Below are positions 40,990-50,083 of a stretch of 64,000 nucleotides of DNA, piece after piece; positions within the stretch are counted from its first letter, which is position 1, and each line of letters starts with the position of its first letter. Made by a program: the position numbers and the translations under genes. A model generated the notes under the pieces. That model was not told where the DNA came from, ran no database searches, and worked only from the letters and a program-made list of their open reading frames with translations. The stretch comes from Owenweeksia hongkongensis DSM 17368 (GTDB lineage Bacteria; Bacteroidota; Bacteroidia; Flavobacteriales; Schleiferiaceae). Location: contig NC_016599.1 in the NCBI RefSeq assembly GCF_000236705.1, positions 3,658,001-3,722,000 on the forward strand, given 5' to 3'.

Positions 40990-41048
40990 AGTATTAAGAC
41001 TCGATATCTAACATAATACTAAGTACTCACTACTAAATACTTAATACT
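40990..41048. repeat. Inverted repeat in the cysD-cysN spacer
   Basis: AGTATTAAG (40990-40998) and its complement CTTAATACT (41040-41048) flank an AT-rich stretch with further degenerate AGTACT/AATACT units. Such runs occur in spacers of Bacteroidetes genomes. The function is unknown. Confidence 0.5.
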
Positions 41049-41054
41049 AAAAAA

Positions 41055-42347
41055 ATGTCAACAAACAATATACAACCCAAAGAATCCAACTCTTACCTGG
41101 ACATGCAGCTCCTTCGCTTTACCACCGCTGGTAGTGTAGATGATGGTAAAAGTACCCTAATAGGAAGACTGCTTTTTGATTCAAAATCAATTTTCCAAGA
41201 TCAGATGGATGCTGTGGAAAGTAGCAGTACTAAGAGAGGGTTAGATCATGTAGATCTTTCTCTCCTTACCGATGGTCTTAAAGATGAGCGCGAACAAGGA
41301 ATCACCATTGATGTAGCCTACCGCTACTTTGCAACCCCAAAGCGTAAGTTTATTATTGCTGATACCCCGGGACACATTCAGTATACCCGAAACATGGTTA
41401 CTGGTGCTTCTACCGCAAATCTTGCTTTGCTTTTGGTAGATGCGCGTCATGGTGTGATTGAGCAAACCTGTCGTCACTCGTTCATCGCTTCACTTTTACA
41501 AATCCCTCATGTGGTGGTTTGTATCAATAAGATGGACCTTGTAGATTATAGCGAAGAAGCTTATGAAAAAGTAGTTGCAGAATACAAAGACTTTGCCTCT
41601 AAGCTTGATGTGAAGGATATCCGTTTTATTCCTATCAGTGCTTTGCATGGTGATAATGTGGTAAACCGTTCTGAAAACATGGACTGGTACCAGGGAGAAA
41701 CTCTTCTTCATACTTTGGAGACTATCCATATTGGCAGCGACCAAAATCATATTGACTGTCGTTTTCCGGTACAAACTGTGATCCGTCCACATTCAGATGA
41801 ATATCACGATTACCGTGGATATGCAGGACGCATCGCTGGAGGTGTGTTTAAGCCAGGTGACGATGTGATGGTTTTGCCTTCAGGGTTTACCAGCAAGATC
41901 AAATCTGTGGATACGCTTGATGGACCATTAGAAGAAGCTTACGCACCAATGTCGGTTACCATGACTTTGGAAGATGATATTGACATCAGTCGTGGTGATA
42001 TGATTGTACGCCCAAATAATCAACCAGAGGCCAAGCAGGATATAGATGTAATGCTTTGCTGGTTGAACCAAAAAGGACCGGTGCCACGCGCCAAATATGT
42101 TATTCGTCATACGACTAATGAGGCGCGTTGTATGTTTAAGGATATTCGCTATAAAGTGGATATTAATACACTTCACCGATTGGAAGATGATAAAAACATC
42201 GGTGCGAATGACATCGCGCGTGTACAATTGCGCACTACTAAGCCCTTGCTAGTAGATGCTTACGATCAAAATAGGAATACCGGTAGCATCATTTTGGTAG
42301 ACGAAGCCACAAATGAAACTGTTGCAGCCGGAATGATTATAGATTAA
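41055..42347 (+). CDS. cysN: Sulfate adenylyltransferase subunit 1 (GTPase)
   Basis: A 430-residue GTPase that drives APS synthesis by CysD. G1 is AGSVDDGKSTLIGRLL (about residues 16-31). G3 is DTPGHIQYTRNM, G4 NKMDL, and the switch region has EREQGITIDVAYRYF. C-terminal EF-Tu-like barrel domains follow. Length fits a standalone CysN without a fused APS kinase, in keeping with the separate cysC. A terminator hairpin lies at 42537. Confidence 0.96.
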   Translation: MSTNNIQPKESNSYLDMQLLRFTTAGSVDDGKSTLIGRLLFDSKSIFQDQMDAVESSSTKRGLDHVDLSLLTDGLKDEREQGITIDVAYRYFATPKRKFIIADTPGHIQYTRNMVTGASTANLALLLVDARHGVIEQTCRHSFIASLLQIPHVVVCINKMDLVDYSEEAYEKVVAEYKDFASKLDVKDIRFIPISALHGDNVVNRSENMDWYQGETLLHTLETIHIGSDQNHIDCRFPVQTVIRPHSDEYHDYRGYAGRIAGGVFKPGDDVMVLPSGFTSKIKSVDTLDGPLEEAYAPMSVTMTLEDDIDISRGDMIVRPNNQPEAKQDIDVMLCWLNQKGPVPRAKYVIRHTTNEARCMFKDIRYKVDINTLHRLEDDKNIGANDIARVQLRTTKPLLVDAYDQNRNTGSIILVDEATNETVAAGMIID

Positions 42348-42348
42348 T

Positions 42349-42513
42349 TCCCCTTCTTTTAGAAGTGCCTGTCCCGCTTATAGCGAGAGGTGGCACGCGA
42401 AGCGTGACGGGGTTGTAATTCTCCACACTCTGGTTGGGGTGCCCCGAAAGCGTTCGTGACGGGGTAGCCTTTTGTGTCTCCCGCTGGCGGGAGTGCCTGA
42501 AAGGCGAGGGTGG
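42349..42513. repeat. Cluster of three degenerate REP-like units
   Basis: Three neighbouring units (about 42349-42413, 42432-42468, 42476-42513), each with a C-rich left part and a GTGCC...GGGGT or GTGCC...GAGGGTGG right part (e.g. GGGGTGCCCCGAAAGCG then GACGGGGTAG). The units differ in their inner stems. Confidence 0.65.
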
Positions 42514-42536
42514 ATCCCTTGCTGTATATTACAACA

Positions 42537-42566
42537 AAAAGCTTCGGAACACCACCGGAGCTTTTT
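42537..42566 (+). terminator. Rho-independent terminator after cysN
   Basis: AAAAGCTTCGG pairs with CCGGAGCTTTT (one G-U) over a 7-base loop and runs into a T tract. It lies downstream of the REP-like cluster and likely ends the permease-cysC-cysD-cysN transcript. Confidence 0.8.
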
Positions 42567-42570
42567 CAAT

Positions 42571-42610
42571 TCCCCTTCTTTTAGAAGGGGTGCCCGTAGG
42601 GCGGGGTAGT
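42571..42610. repeat. REP-like palindromic element (best-formed copy)
   Basis: CCCCTTCT-TT-AGAAGGGG followed by GTGCCCGTAGGGC and GGGGTAG. This is the clearest copy of the two-palindrome unit. Confidence 0.75.
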
Positions 42611-42686
42611 TTATTCCCCACTCCCCAATTCCTCAAATATTTCGTTATTTCGTGCCAAGAGTACAACTACCCTAAAAATTCCCCTC

Positions 42687-43769
42687 ATGATAAATATTGA
42701 CATAATAGCTGGTGCACGTCCTAATTTTATGAAAGTAGCTCCGATAATTGAGGCCATTTCAGCACGTGATGATATGGACTTTCGTCTGATACATACCGGT
42801 CAGCATTATGATAAGAATATGAGCGGGAGCTTTTTTGAGCAACTAAATATTCCGGAACCAGACGTAAACCTTGGAGCTGGGGGTGGAACTCAAGCCGAGC
42901 AAACAGCAGCCATTATGATTGGTTATGAAAAACTTTTGATGCAGCAGCCTAGCGATTTGTGCTTAGTAGTGGGAGATGTTACATCTACGATGGCTTGTGC
43001 TATTACTGCTCAAAAATTGCACATAAAAGTTGCCCATGTAGAAGGGGGTATTCGTTCCGGAGACTGGACTATGCCTGAGGAAATCAATCGTTTGGTAACA
43101 GATAGTATCACTAATTATTTCTTCACTACTTCGGCTACAGCTAATGAAACCTTAGCAGCATCAGGTGTTTCTAAAGATAGAATTCATTTTGTAGGAAACA
43201 CTATGATTGATACTCTCCTCAAAAACAAAAGCCGATTGATGAAACCTGCCGTTTGGGATGAGAAAAATTTGAAAGAAGGGGAGTATATAGTAATGACTTT
43301 GCACCGCCCGGCTAATGTGGATGAGGAGGATACTTTGAAGTCTATGATGAGTGAATTGGTGAATAATAGTAATGGGCTACCATTGGTTTTTCCAGTTCAT
43401 CCGCGCACAGCAAAAATCTTAAAGGATCTAGGTATTGAAGCCGATAACCTAATTTACACCGAACCTTTGTCTTATTTGGAGTTCAACTATTTGGTGAGCA
43501 AAGCAAAGGCTGTGGTTACCGATTCTGGTGGTATTACTGAGGAAACAACCGTTATGGGAATTCCTTGTATGACCTTGAGAAATAATACAGAGCGCCCCGA
43601 AACTATTACTCAAGGCACAAATGAACTTTTGGGGGTAAATCCCAAAGCCATTGCTCCAGCCATGAAAAAACTCTTTAGTGGCGATTGGAAAAAGGGGAGT
43701 ATCCCTGAACTATGGGACGGCAAAACCGGTGAACGTATCGCTACGATTCTAGCAAAAGAACTCGCTTAG
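42687..43769 (+). CDS. wecB: UDP-N-acetylglucosamine 2-epimerase (non-hydrolysing)
   Basis: A 360-residue cytosolic epimerase interconverting UDP-GlcNAc and UDP-ManNAc (or a related UDP-2-acetamido sugar, as in WbpI). Family motifs are GARPNFMKVAPI at the N-terminus, IHTGQHYD, VVGDVTSTMACA, HVEGGIRSGDWTMPEEINR, MTLHRPANVD, and TDSGGITEETT near the C-terminus. It has REP-like clusters on both sides and is probably its own transcript. Given the WlbA/WlbB-like pair upstream, a WbpI-type role on a diacetamido-uronate is also possible; motifs do not separate the two. Confidence 0.9.
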   Translation: MINIDIIAGARPNFMKVAPIIEAISARDDMDFRLIHTGQHYDKNMSGSFFEQLNIPEPDVNLGAGGGTQAEQTAAIMIGYEKLLMQQPSDLCLVVGDVTSTMACAITAQKLHIKVAHVEGGIRSGDWTMPEEINRLVTDSITNYFFTTSATANETLAASGVSKDRIHFVGNTMIDTLLKNKSRLMKPAVWDEKNLKEGEYIVMTLHRPANVDEEDTLKSMMSELVNNSNGLPLVFPVHPRTAKILKDLGIEADNLIYTEPLSYLEFNYLVSKAKAVVTDSGGITEETTVMGIPCMTLRNNTERPETITQGTNELLGVNPKAIAPAMKKLFSGDWKKGSIPELWDGKTGERIATILAKELA

Positions 43770-43772
43770 TTA

Positions 43773-43932
43773 TTCCCCTCTCTTCAGGAGAGGGGTGCCC
43801 CGAAGCTTTGGGGGTGTGGTGTGGAATTTCCCTTCTTGGCGAGGAACCTGCTCCGATTAATATCGAAGGATGCCCTTAGGATGGGGTAGTTTAGACCTTC
43901 TTTGGAGGAGATGACGAGGAACGAGGCGGAGT
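43773..43932. repeat. Cluster of REP-like units
   Basis: Three units: 43773-43820 (CCCCTCTCTTCAGGAGAGGGG, GTGCCCCGAAGC, GGGGGTG), 43827-43892 (a unit interrupted by about 30 extra bases, ending ATGGGGTAG), and 43895-43932 (CTTCTTTGGAGGAG then GACGAGGAACGAGGCGG). Confidence 0.65.
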
Positions 43933-44386
43933 AGAAATCTATTCTAAAAAATACTCGAAGGAAACCGAGAGTTTGGTACTATAGGATTGGCCTATTGGAT
44001 TTTTACGTCAAAACCAACTGAAACGTAACGTAGAAAAATAAGCAGTCGCAGGCCTATTATTTTTCAGTGAAGTAGAAGGTAGGTTTTTAGTGAAAATACA
44101 AGTAGCCTAGACCTTTTATTCACTTGTTATTACTGTTTTAAGTGTTCATGAGCTCCCTCTGGTCGGTTGGTTCATTTTGCGGACACCTGACCCCGAAGGC
44201 TTTCGAGGGAAAGCATAAGCACTTGTGCGCATAATGCCAAAGTGAAATAAAAGCAATCTAGCTAAATCACGGTCAGGGTCTAAGGCCACTTACAGGATTT
44301 GCAATTAAGAAATGCCCAATCTAAAACTTACCAATTACTAACTCTAAAAAGAGTCAACCCTTACCCTCCCTACTTACATTTTTAAC

Positions 44387-44394
44387 TACATTTG
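44387..44394 (+). promoter_or_regulatory. -7 promoter element TACATTTG of the polysaccharide operon
   Basis: An exact match to TAnnTTTG, 27 bases before the ATG of the Wza-like gene. No clear TTG at -33. It is the most likely start of the long plus-strand operon. Confidence 0.55.
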
Positions 44395-44421
44395 CCGACT
44401 TAAATTGAATTGACCCTCTCC

Positions 44422-45210
44422 ATGCGAAAAGTCTTAGTACTGACACTCTTAGCTTTAGTGGCAGTTTCCTGTGTTTCCAAAAAGAGATTGACTTACCTAC
44501 AGCAGTCAGAAGAAAATGCGGATTCCACCGTGTATCAACTTCAGCGAAATAAATACAATGTACAACCCAATGATATCTTGAATATCAATGTGCGTTCATT
44601 TGATAAAGAGACATCTGAGCTTTTTAATTCATCACAAACTCAGGTTACAAACTTGAATGCTGGGGATTTAGTTTTCTATTTAACAGGTTATACGGTAGAC
44701 CTTAATGGAGACATTGATATGCCAATCTTGGGAAAAATTAATGTTGCAGGTAATAATACTACTGAGATAAAAACCCTTGTGGAAACTCAGTTAAATAATT
44801 TCTTTAGAGATAATGCAGTCTATGTTACCGTTCAGCTGGCAGGGGTGCGCTATAGCGTAATTGGTGATGCTGCGCGACCTGGGAAATATGTGATTTATCA
44901 AAATCAGGTAAACATCTTTGAAGCTTTGGCAATGGCCGGGGATATTACCATGGTAGGGGATAGAAGAGAGATTGAAATTGTGAGGCAAAAAGGAACAGGT
45001 GTAGAAATACTTCAACTTGATTTAACCGACAGCCAGGTGCTCTCCAATCCTGATTTTTTCATACAACCCAATGATATTATCAATGTAAAGCCTCTGGGTG
45101 TTAAATCTTTCGGTATAGGAACCACGGGTTTCCAAAGTTTTGCAGCTGTTCTTGGAGTATTGGCCTCTACAGCAACTTTGATTTTCACACTTTCTCAACT
45201 TAGTAAATAG
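44422..45210 (+). CDS. Wza-like polysaccharide export lipoprotein
   Basis: A 262-residue outer-membrane-directed lipoprotein of the polysaccharide biosynthesis/export family. The signal ends in the lipobox VAVSC with lipidated C17. The export domain (YNVQPNDILNINVRSFD and GYTVDLNGDIDMPILGKINV) is followed by an SLBB-like domain (YSVIGDAARPGKYVIY) and a C-terminal hydrophobic helix (about 235-258). It should form the export channel with the Wzc-like kinase encoded 11 bases downstream. I use the ATG at 44422 because it begins a proper lipoprotein signal; a TTG at 44410 would only add MTLS. Confidence 0.92.
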   Translation: MRKVLVLTLLALVAVSCVSKKRLTYLQQSEENADSTVYQLQRNKYNVQPNDILNINVRSFDKETSELFNSSQTQVTNLNAGDLVFYLTGYTVDLNGDIDMPILGKINVAGNNTTEIKTLVETQLNNFFRDNAVYVTVQLAGVRYSVIGDAARPGKYVIYQNQVNIFEALAMAGDITMVGDRREIEIVRQKGTGVEILQLDLTDSQVLSNPDFFIQPNDIINVKPLGVKSFGIGTTGFQSFAAVLGVLASTATLIFTLSQLSK

Positions 45211-45220
45211 TTCTGGTCTA

Positions 45221-47653
45221 ATGCAAAATCAGCATAACAATATTCAAAATCAGGAAGAGGAAAGTATAGACATCAAAAAACTAATCTATAAATTTCTCAA
45301 TGCCTGGCCCATCTTTGCTATCTGTGTGATAACAGCGATTCTAGTTGCTTTTTTGGTAAACAGATACAGCACTCGAATCTATAATGTGCAAAGTACCATT
45401 ATGGTGGGGTCCAATGATAAAGGAAGTATAGGTATGGAGTCTATAATGACCGCCATTGGCTATTATAACCCTCGGTTGAGCTTTGAAAATGAAGTGGTAA
45501 TACTGAAGTCGTATGGTCTTACCGAAAGAGTTGTAAAAAGCCTTCCTTTTGAAGTTAGTTATTTCGGTGAGGGGCGTCTTAAATCTTCAGAATTATATAA
45601 GGATGCTCCATTTCATATTGAGTTTGACCCATCTCATGTTCAGTTGATCAATGGTGATTTCGTTGTTAGTGCAAACGAGAACGGTGCTTTTCAAATTCGA
45701 TTTCCAGAGGAGGCTACACCTTACTTATATGACTCTAGCGCATTTGCCACAGAGTTAAATATGGAAATATCGGATAAAGGAGAGAAGGAACAGATACTTA
45801 CTGTAAAGGAAGGTGAGTGGCTTACTTCAGAAACATATAGCTTCCGTGTGGTTGATGTCAATCATGACGTGTTTAGAGATAACCGGTACCGTTTTCGGTT
45901 TACAGATTATAAAACCTTGGTAATGCAATACAACGAAGCGTTGGAAGTATCGCCAAGTGCAGAAGGGAGTTCGGCTATTTTGTTGGAAATTCAGGGAGCT
46001 CAACCTTATAAAGTAAGGGATTACCTTGATGCCTTGCATATGGAATATTTGAAATTTGGCCTAGAGGCTAAAAATGAAATTGCGGTAAACACACTTACGT
46101 TTATTTCTCAGGAGTTAAAGCAAATTGAAGATTCTCTTAGTCAAGTTGAGTTGATTCTGCAAAACTTTAGGAGCGACAATAAAATTATCGACATGAGCTC
46201 TAAGGGAGAAGAAGTGTTTAACCGTCTCTATGAGCTTGAAACAGAGTATTCAGAACAGCTTACTAGAAACAAATACTACGAATACCTTTATGCCTACTTA
46301 AAAGAGGATAGGGACATGGAAGCCATTGTGGCACCATCATCCATGGGGGTTGCAGATCCACTATTGATTCAACTGATAGCTAACCTCAGTGAACTATACG
46401 TTCAACGTAATTCTCTTGGAGTGGGTATCAGAGATAATAACCCACGAGTTAGAGAAATAGATGCACAGATAGCATCTGAAAGGAAAGTGCTTAGAGAAAA
46501 CCTTAAAAATATTATCGGAAGCTCAGATATATCGCTAAAGGACTATCGCTCGCGAATTGCCAAATTAGAAAGAGAGATTTCTAGTTTTCCGAAAACAGAG
46601 CGTGAGTTGATTAACATTCAAAGGAAGTTTGATCTTAACGAGGACTTGTATACCTTTTTGATGCAACGGAAAGCAGAAGCGGGGATTGCAATGGCGAGTA
46701 ACTTGCCTGACAATAAGGTGATTGATGATGCCCGCATTTTAGACGATCCAATTAAGCCAAAAGGGCTATTGAATTACGCCATTGCTTTGATATTAGGTTT
46801 AATATTTCCTGCAGGTTTTGTATTAGGACGGGACTTTTTTGATAATAAAATTAGAGGTAAAGAAGATGTAGAATCCGTTACCAAGATGCCAATTGCCGCC
46901 ATGATTGGCCACAGCTCAAAGGCTACTAATACCATTGTATTAGATAGTCCAAAATCTTCTTTGGCCGAATCATTCAGGGCGTGGCGTGCCAATCTTAAGT
47001 TTTTAGCAAAAGACCAAGCTGAACCAAAAGTGATTTCTGTAACATCCTCTATTGGCGGTGAAGGAAAAACATTCTCATCTATCAACTTAGCTAGTGTACT
47101 TGCTTTAAGTAAAAAGAAAACTCTGTTAGTCGGTGTTGATTTGCGTAAACCTAAGATTTATAATGATTTTGGTTTGAAGAATGATGTTGGTCTTTCGTCC
47201 TATTTAAGTGGTCAAAGCGAATTACAAGAAGTAATTCAACACACGCAGGAGCCACACTTAGATTTAATCTCTGCCGGGCCTATTCCCCCCAATCCTTCAG
47301 AGCTAATTATGGGAGATCGCTTTTGGGGAATGCTCGATAAGTTAAGAGAGCAATACGATCACATAGTGTTAGATACACCTCCAATTGGCCTAGTAGCCGA
47401 TACTTTGGAGATAATGAATCACACTGATTTTAATTTTTATGTGGTGCGACATAGATACACAGACAAAAACCTTTTGAGTTTTGCTAACGAACGTTACGTA
47501 TCCGGAAACCTTAAGAATATTGCTATCATTATTAATGACTTTCAGTTAGAGTCGGGCTATGGTTATGGCTATGGCTACGGTTATGGCTATGGTTATGGCT
47601 ATTATGATGAAGAAAATAAAAAGAGCTTTTTCAATAAATACTTTTCAAGATAA
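45221..47653 (+). CDS. Wzc-like polysaccharide co-polymerase/tyrosine autokinase
   Basis: An 810-residue inner-membrane protein controlling polymer length and export. A Wzz domain is flanked by membrane segments (about 27-46 and 510-530), with long coiled-coil and GNVR-like segments between (SFPKTERELINIQRKFDLNEDLYTFLMQ). The cytoplasmic BY-kinase domain has Walker A in SIGGEGKTFSSINLA (about 608-622), Walker A' VGVDLRKPK, and Walker B HIVLDTPPIG. The C-terminus carries a run of alternating Gly-Tyr (about 775-797) that supplies the tyrosines usually phosphorylated in this family. It follows the Wza-like gene by 10 bases. Confidence 0.93.
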   Translation: MQNQHNNIQNQEEESIDIKKLIYKFLNAWPIFAICVITAILVAFLVNRYSTRIYNVQSTIMVGSNDKGSIGMESIMTAIGYYNPRLSFENEVVILKSYGLTERVVKSLPFEVSYFGEGRLKSSELYKDAPFHIEFDPSHVQLINGDFVVSANENGAFQIRFPEEATPYLYDSSAFATELNMEISDKGEKEQILTVKEGEWLTSETYSFRVVDVNHDVFRDNRYRFRFTDYKTLVMQYNEALEVSPSAEGSSAILLEIQGAQPYKVRDYLDALHMEYLKFGLEAKNEIAVNTLTFISQELKQIEDSLSQVELILQNFRSDNKIIDMSSKGEEVFNRLYELETEYSEQLTRNKYYEYLYAYLKEDRDMEAIVAPSSMGVADPLLIQLIANLSELYVQRNSLGVGIRDNNPRVREIDAQIASERKVLRENLKNIIGSSDISLKDYRSRIAKLEREISSFPKTERELINIQRKFDLNEDLYTFLMQRKAEAGIAMASNLPDNKVIDDARILDDPIKPKGLLNYAIALILGLIFPAGFVLGRDFFDNKIRGKEDVESVTKMPIAAMIGHSSKATNTIVLDSPKSSLAESFRAWRANLKFLAKDQAEPKVISVTSSIGGEGKTFSSINLASVLALSKKKTLLVGVDLRKPKIYNDFGLKNDVGLSSYLSGQSELQEVIQHTQEPHLDLISAGPIPPNPSELIMGDRFWGMLDKLREQYDHIVLDTPPIGLVADTLEIMNHTDFNFYVVRHRYTDKNLLSFANERYVSGNLKNIAIIINDFQLESGYGYGYGYGYGYGYGYYDEENKKSFFNKYFSR
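47550..47614 (+). repeat. Tandem GGYTAY repeat encoding a Gly-Tyr tail
   Basis: About nine tandem hexamers GGCTATGGTTAT-like, encoding alternating Gly and Tyr near the C-terminus of the Wzc-like kinase. The in-frame 6-base unit can vary in copy number without frameshift. Confidence 0.8.
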
Positions 47654-47675
47654 TACTATCCTAAACTATAATTAG

Positions 47676-48980
47676 ATGAATCTTTCGGATAAAAAAATTG
47701 CAGTAATTGGCTTAGGCTATGTCGGACTCCCTTTAGCAGTGGAGTTTGGTAAAAAATTTCCAACTGTAGGTTTTGATATTAATACTGTAAGAATTGATCA
47801 GCTTCAAAAAGGTGAAGATGTCACTTTGGAGGTGGAAAATGAATATCTTAAATCCGTTGTTGTGGATAACCCCATGGCTATAAACAACAGAGGACTGTAC
47901 TGTACATCTTCTATAGGTGACATGTCAGATTGCAATGTTTTTATAGTTACAGTGCCTACGCCAACTGATAAATATAATCGTCCAGTATTGACACCTTTGG
48001 TTAAGTCTAGCGAAACCGTGGCAGCGGTATTGAAAAAAGGAGATATAGTAATTTACGAATCAACTGTATATCCAGGGGTTACTGAGGATGAATGTGTTCC
48101 GGTATTAGAGGCCAATTCGGGATTAAAATATAACGAAGATTTTTTTGTAGGCTACTCTCCTGAAAGAATTAATCCGGGAGATAAGGAGCATACGGTAACT
48201 AAAATATTAAAAGTTACTTCCGGAAGTACTCCTGAAATTGCAGATGTAGTAGATGCTATTTATCGCGAAGTAATTATTGCTGGTACGCATAAGGCGCCAA
48301 GTATAAAAGTAGCTGAAGCAGCTAAGGTAATTGAGAATAGTCAGCGAGATATTAACATTGCCTTTGTAAATGAATTAAGCAAAATATTTAACCGCTTGGG
48401 TATTGATACCTTAGAGGTATTGGAGGCAGCTGGTACGAAGTGGAACTTTCTTCCATTTAAACCAGGTCTTGTAGGTGGTCATTGTATTGGTGTGGATCCT
48501 TATTATTTGGCACAAAAGGCTCAAGAGGTGGGGTATCACCCTGAGATTATTTTAGCTGGTCGTAGACTGAATGATGGAATGGGAGCCTATGTGGCCACTG
48601 AAGTGGTTAAGTGTATGCTAAAGAAAGACATTGCCATTACCAGTTCTAAAGTATTAATGCTCGGAATCACATTCAAAGAAAACTGCCCTGATATTAGAAA
48701 CTCCAGAGCTATTGACATTATCAATGAGTTGAAGACTTATGATATACAAGTAGACGTGTTTGACCCTTGGGCTAATGAGGAAGAAGTGAAGCACGAATAT
48801 GGAATTGATTTGATTACAAGTTTCGAAGCTTTGGATAAAGCTTCTTATGATGGAGTTGTGTTAGGTGTAGCCCATAACTCTTATTTGGAGCTGGATATTG
48901 CAGGACTTAGAAAGGAGAACAGCGTAATGTATGATGTAAAGGGCATTTGGCCCAAAGATCAGATAGACGCAAGATTATAA
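47676..48980 (+). CDS. TviB/WbpA-like UDP-N-acetylglucosamine 6-dehydrogenase
   Basis: A 434-residue NAD-dependent nucleotide-sugar dehydrogenase that oxidises C6 of a UDP-HexNAc to the uronic acid. Rossmann motif [16 protein letters not shown] (residues 10-25), [30 protein letters not shown], and [12 protein letters not shown] with the catalytic cysteine at about residue 271. Length and the adjacent TviC/WbpP-type epimerase favour UDP-GlcNAc as substrate (UDP-GlcNAcA product), which can feed both the epimerase and the WlbA/WlbB route. Confidence 0.9.
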   Translation: MNLSDKKIAVIGLGYVGLPLAVEFGKKFPTVGFDINTVRIDQLQKGEDVTLEVENEYLKSVVVDNPMAINNRGLYCTSSIGDMSDCNVFIVTVPTPTDKYNRPVLTPLVKSSETVAAVLKKGDIVIYESTVYPGVTEDECVPVLEANSGLKYNEDFFVGYSPERINPGDKEHTVTKILKVTSGSTPEIADVVDAIYREVIIAGTHKAPSIKVAEAAKVIENSQRDINIAFVNELSKIFNRLGIDTLEVLEAAGTKWNFLPFKPGLVGGHCIGVDPYYLAQKAQEVGYHPEIILAGRRLNDGMGAYVATEVVKCMLKKDIAITSSKVLMLGITFKENCPDIRNSRAIDIINELKTYDIQVDVFDPWANEEEVKHEYGIDLITSFEALDKASYDGVVLGVAHNSYLELDIAGLRKENSVMYDVKGIWPKDQIDARL

Positions 48981-49000
48981 CAAGACGTAATAGATAGGAT

Positions 49001-49993
49001 ATGTTTGACCAACCGTATCACGAGGGTTCATTAGCAGATAAATCATTTTTAATTACCGGAGGAGCTGGATTTATAGGCTCCAATATAGTAGAGTATTTGC
49101 TAAAATACGGAGCTTCAAAAGTGAGGGTGCTTGATAATTTATCGAATGGTTACTATACCAACATCGAGGAATTTGAAACTAACCCGGCATTTGAATTTGT
49201 AGAAGGAGATATCCGAGATTTAGAAACCTGTAAAAAAGCCTTGGTTGGGATTGATTATGTTTCTCATCAAGCCGCATTGGGTTCTGTTCCGCGTTCAATT
49301 GAAGATCCAATCAATACTAATTCGGTAAACATTGATGGCTTTCTTAATATGCTAACGGCTGTTAAGGATAGTGATGGGATCAAGCGAATGGTATATGCAG
49401 CCAGTTCATCTAGCTATGGTGATAGCCCTGCCTTGCCAAAGGTAGAGGGAAATGAAGGTAACCCACTTTCGCCCTATGCGGTTACTAAATGGGTTAATGA
49501 ATTATACGCTGATGTATATAGCAAGGTATATGGACTCCATACTGTAGGTCTTAGATACTTCAATATTTTTGGTCCCCGTCAAAACCCAGATAATCCTTAT
49601 GCGGCTGTAATTCCACTGTTTATGAAAGCTGCTATAGATGGTGTAGCCCCAAAGATGAATGGTGACGGTGAAACTTCACGAGACTTTACTTTTGTTGAAA
49701 ATGCTGTGCAAGCTAATGTAAAAGCAATGCTGAACACGGAGAACTTGGATCAGCATGAAGCTTGTAATATTGCGGTTGGAGATAGAACTACACTCAATCA
49801 ACTTTGGGATGGAATTGCCAAGGCGGCAGATACTGACCTGAGCCCAGTGTATGGCCCTGAGCGCCCTGGAGATGTAAAGCATAGCCTGGCCGATATATCC
49901 AAGGCAAAAACCATTTTAGGTTATAATCCAAAGTTTAGAATTGATGATGGTCTCAAAATAGCTTTTGATTATTACAAACAGAACTTTGGCTAA
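49001..49993 (+). CDS. TviC/WbpP-like UDP-GlcNAc(A) 4-epimerase
   Basis: A 330-residue extended short-chain dehydrogenase/reductase. NAD-binding GGAGFIGSN (about residues 20-28), DNLSNGYYTNI, HQAALGSVPRSIEDP, the serine-rich AASSSSYGDSPALPK, and YAVTK (Y and K catalytic, about 159-163) are the hallmarks of the WbpP/TviC group that epimerises UDP-GlcNAc or UDP-GlcNAcA at C4. With the upstream dehydrogenase it should make UDP-GalNAcA, as in Vi antigen synthesis. Confidence 0.9.
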   Translation: MFDQPYHEGSLADKSFLITGGAGFIGSNIVEYLLKYGASKVRVLDNLSNGYYTNIEEFETNPAFEFVEGDIRDLETCKKALVGIDYVSHQAALGSVPRSIEDPINTNSVNIDGFLNMLTAVKDSDGIKRMVYAASSSSYGDSPALPKVEGNEGNPLSPYAVTKWVNELYADVYSKVYGLHTVGLRYFNIFGPRQNPDNPYAAVIPLFMKAAIDGVAPKMNGDGETSRDFTFVENAVQANVKAMLNTENLDQHEACNIAVGDRTTLNQLWDGIAKAADTDLSPVYGPERPGDVKHSLADISKAKTILGYNPKFRIDDGLKIAFDYYKQNFG

Positions 49994-50083
49994 AACAGCC
50001 GCCTAAGTCGATATTCTACCATAGGGCGACCATACTCGTAATTACAAGGAGCTATTAAACTTAGCCATGCAGAGATATTTTAA

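Larger units (their letters stand above)
42348..42686. other. Intergenic region rich in REP-like elements
   Basis: About 340 bases between cysN and the WecB gene. It contains three adjacent REP-like units, a terminator hairpin and a further REP-like unit. Nothing that looks coding. Confidence 0.8.
43770..44421. other. Long intergenic region before the polysaccharide operon
   Basis: About 650 bases. The first 160 contain REP-like units. The rest (about 43930-44386) has no convincing ORF but includes local inverted repeats, such as GCAC-TT-GTGC at about 44231 flanked by GCAT/ATGC, and CTGACC/GGTCAG about 80 bases apart. It could hold a long leader or a structured RNA. A -7 promoter box lies at its end. 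Confidence 0.6.

Noticed and set aside
44410-44421. TTG start for the Wza-like lipoprotein
   Set aside because: The ATG at 44422 gives a normal lipoprotein signal; the extension adds only four residues.
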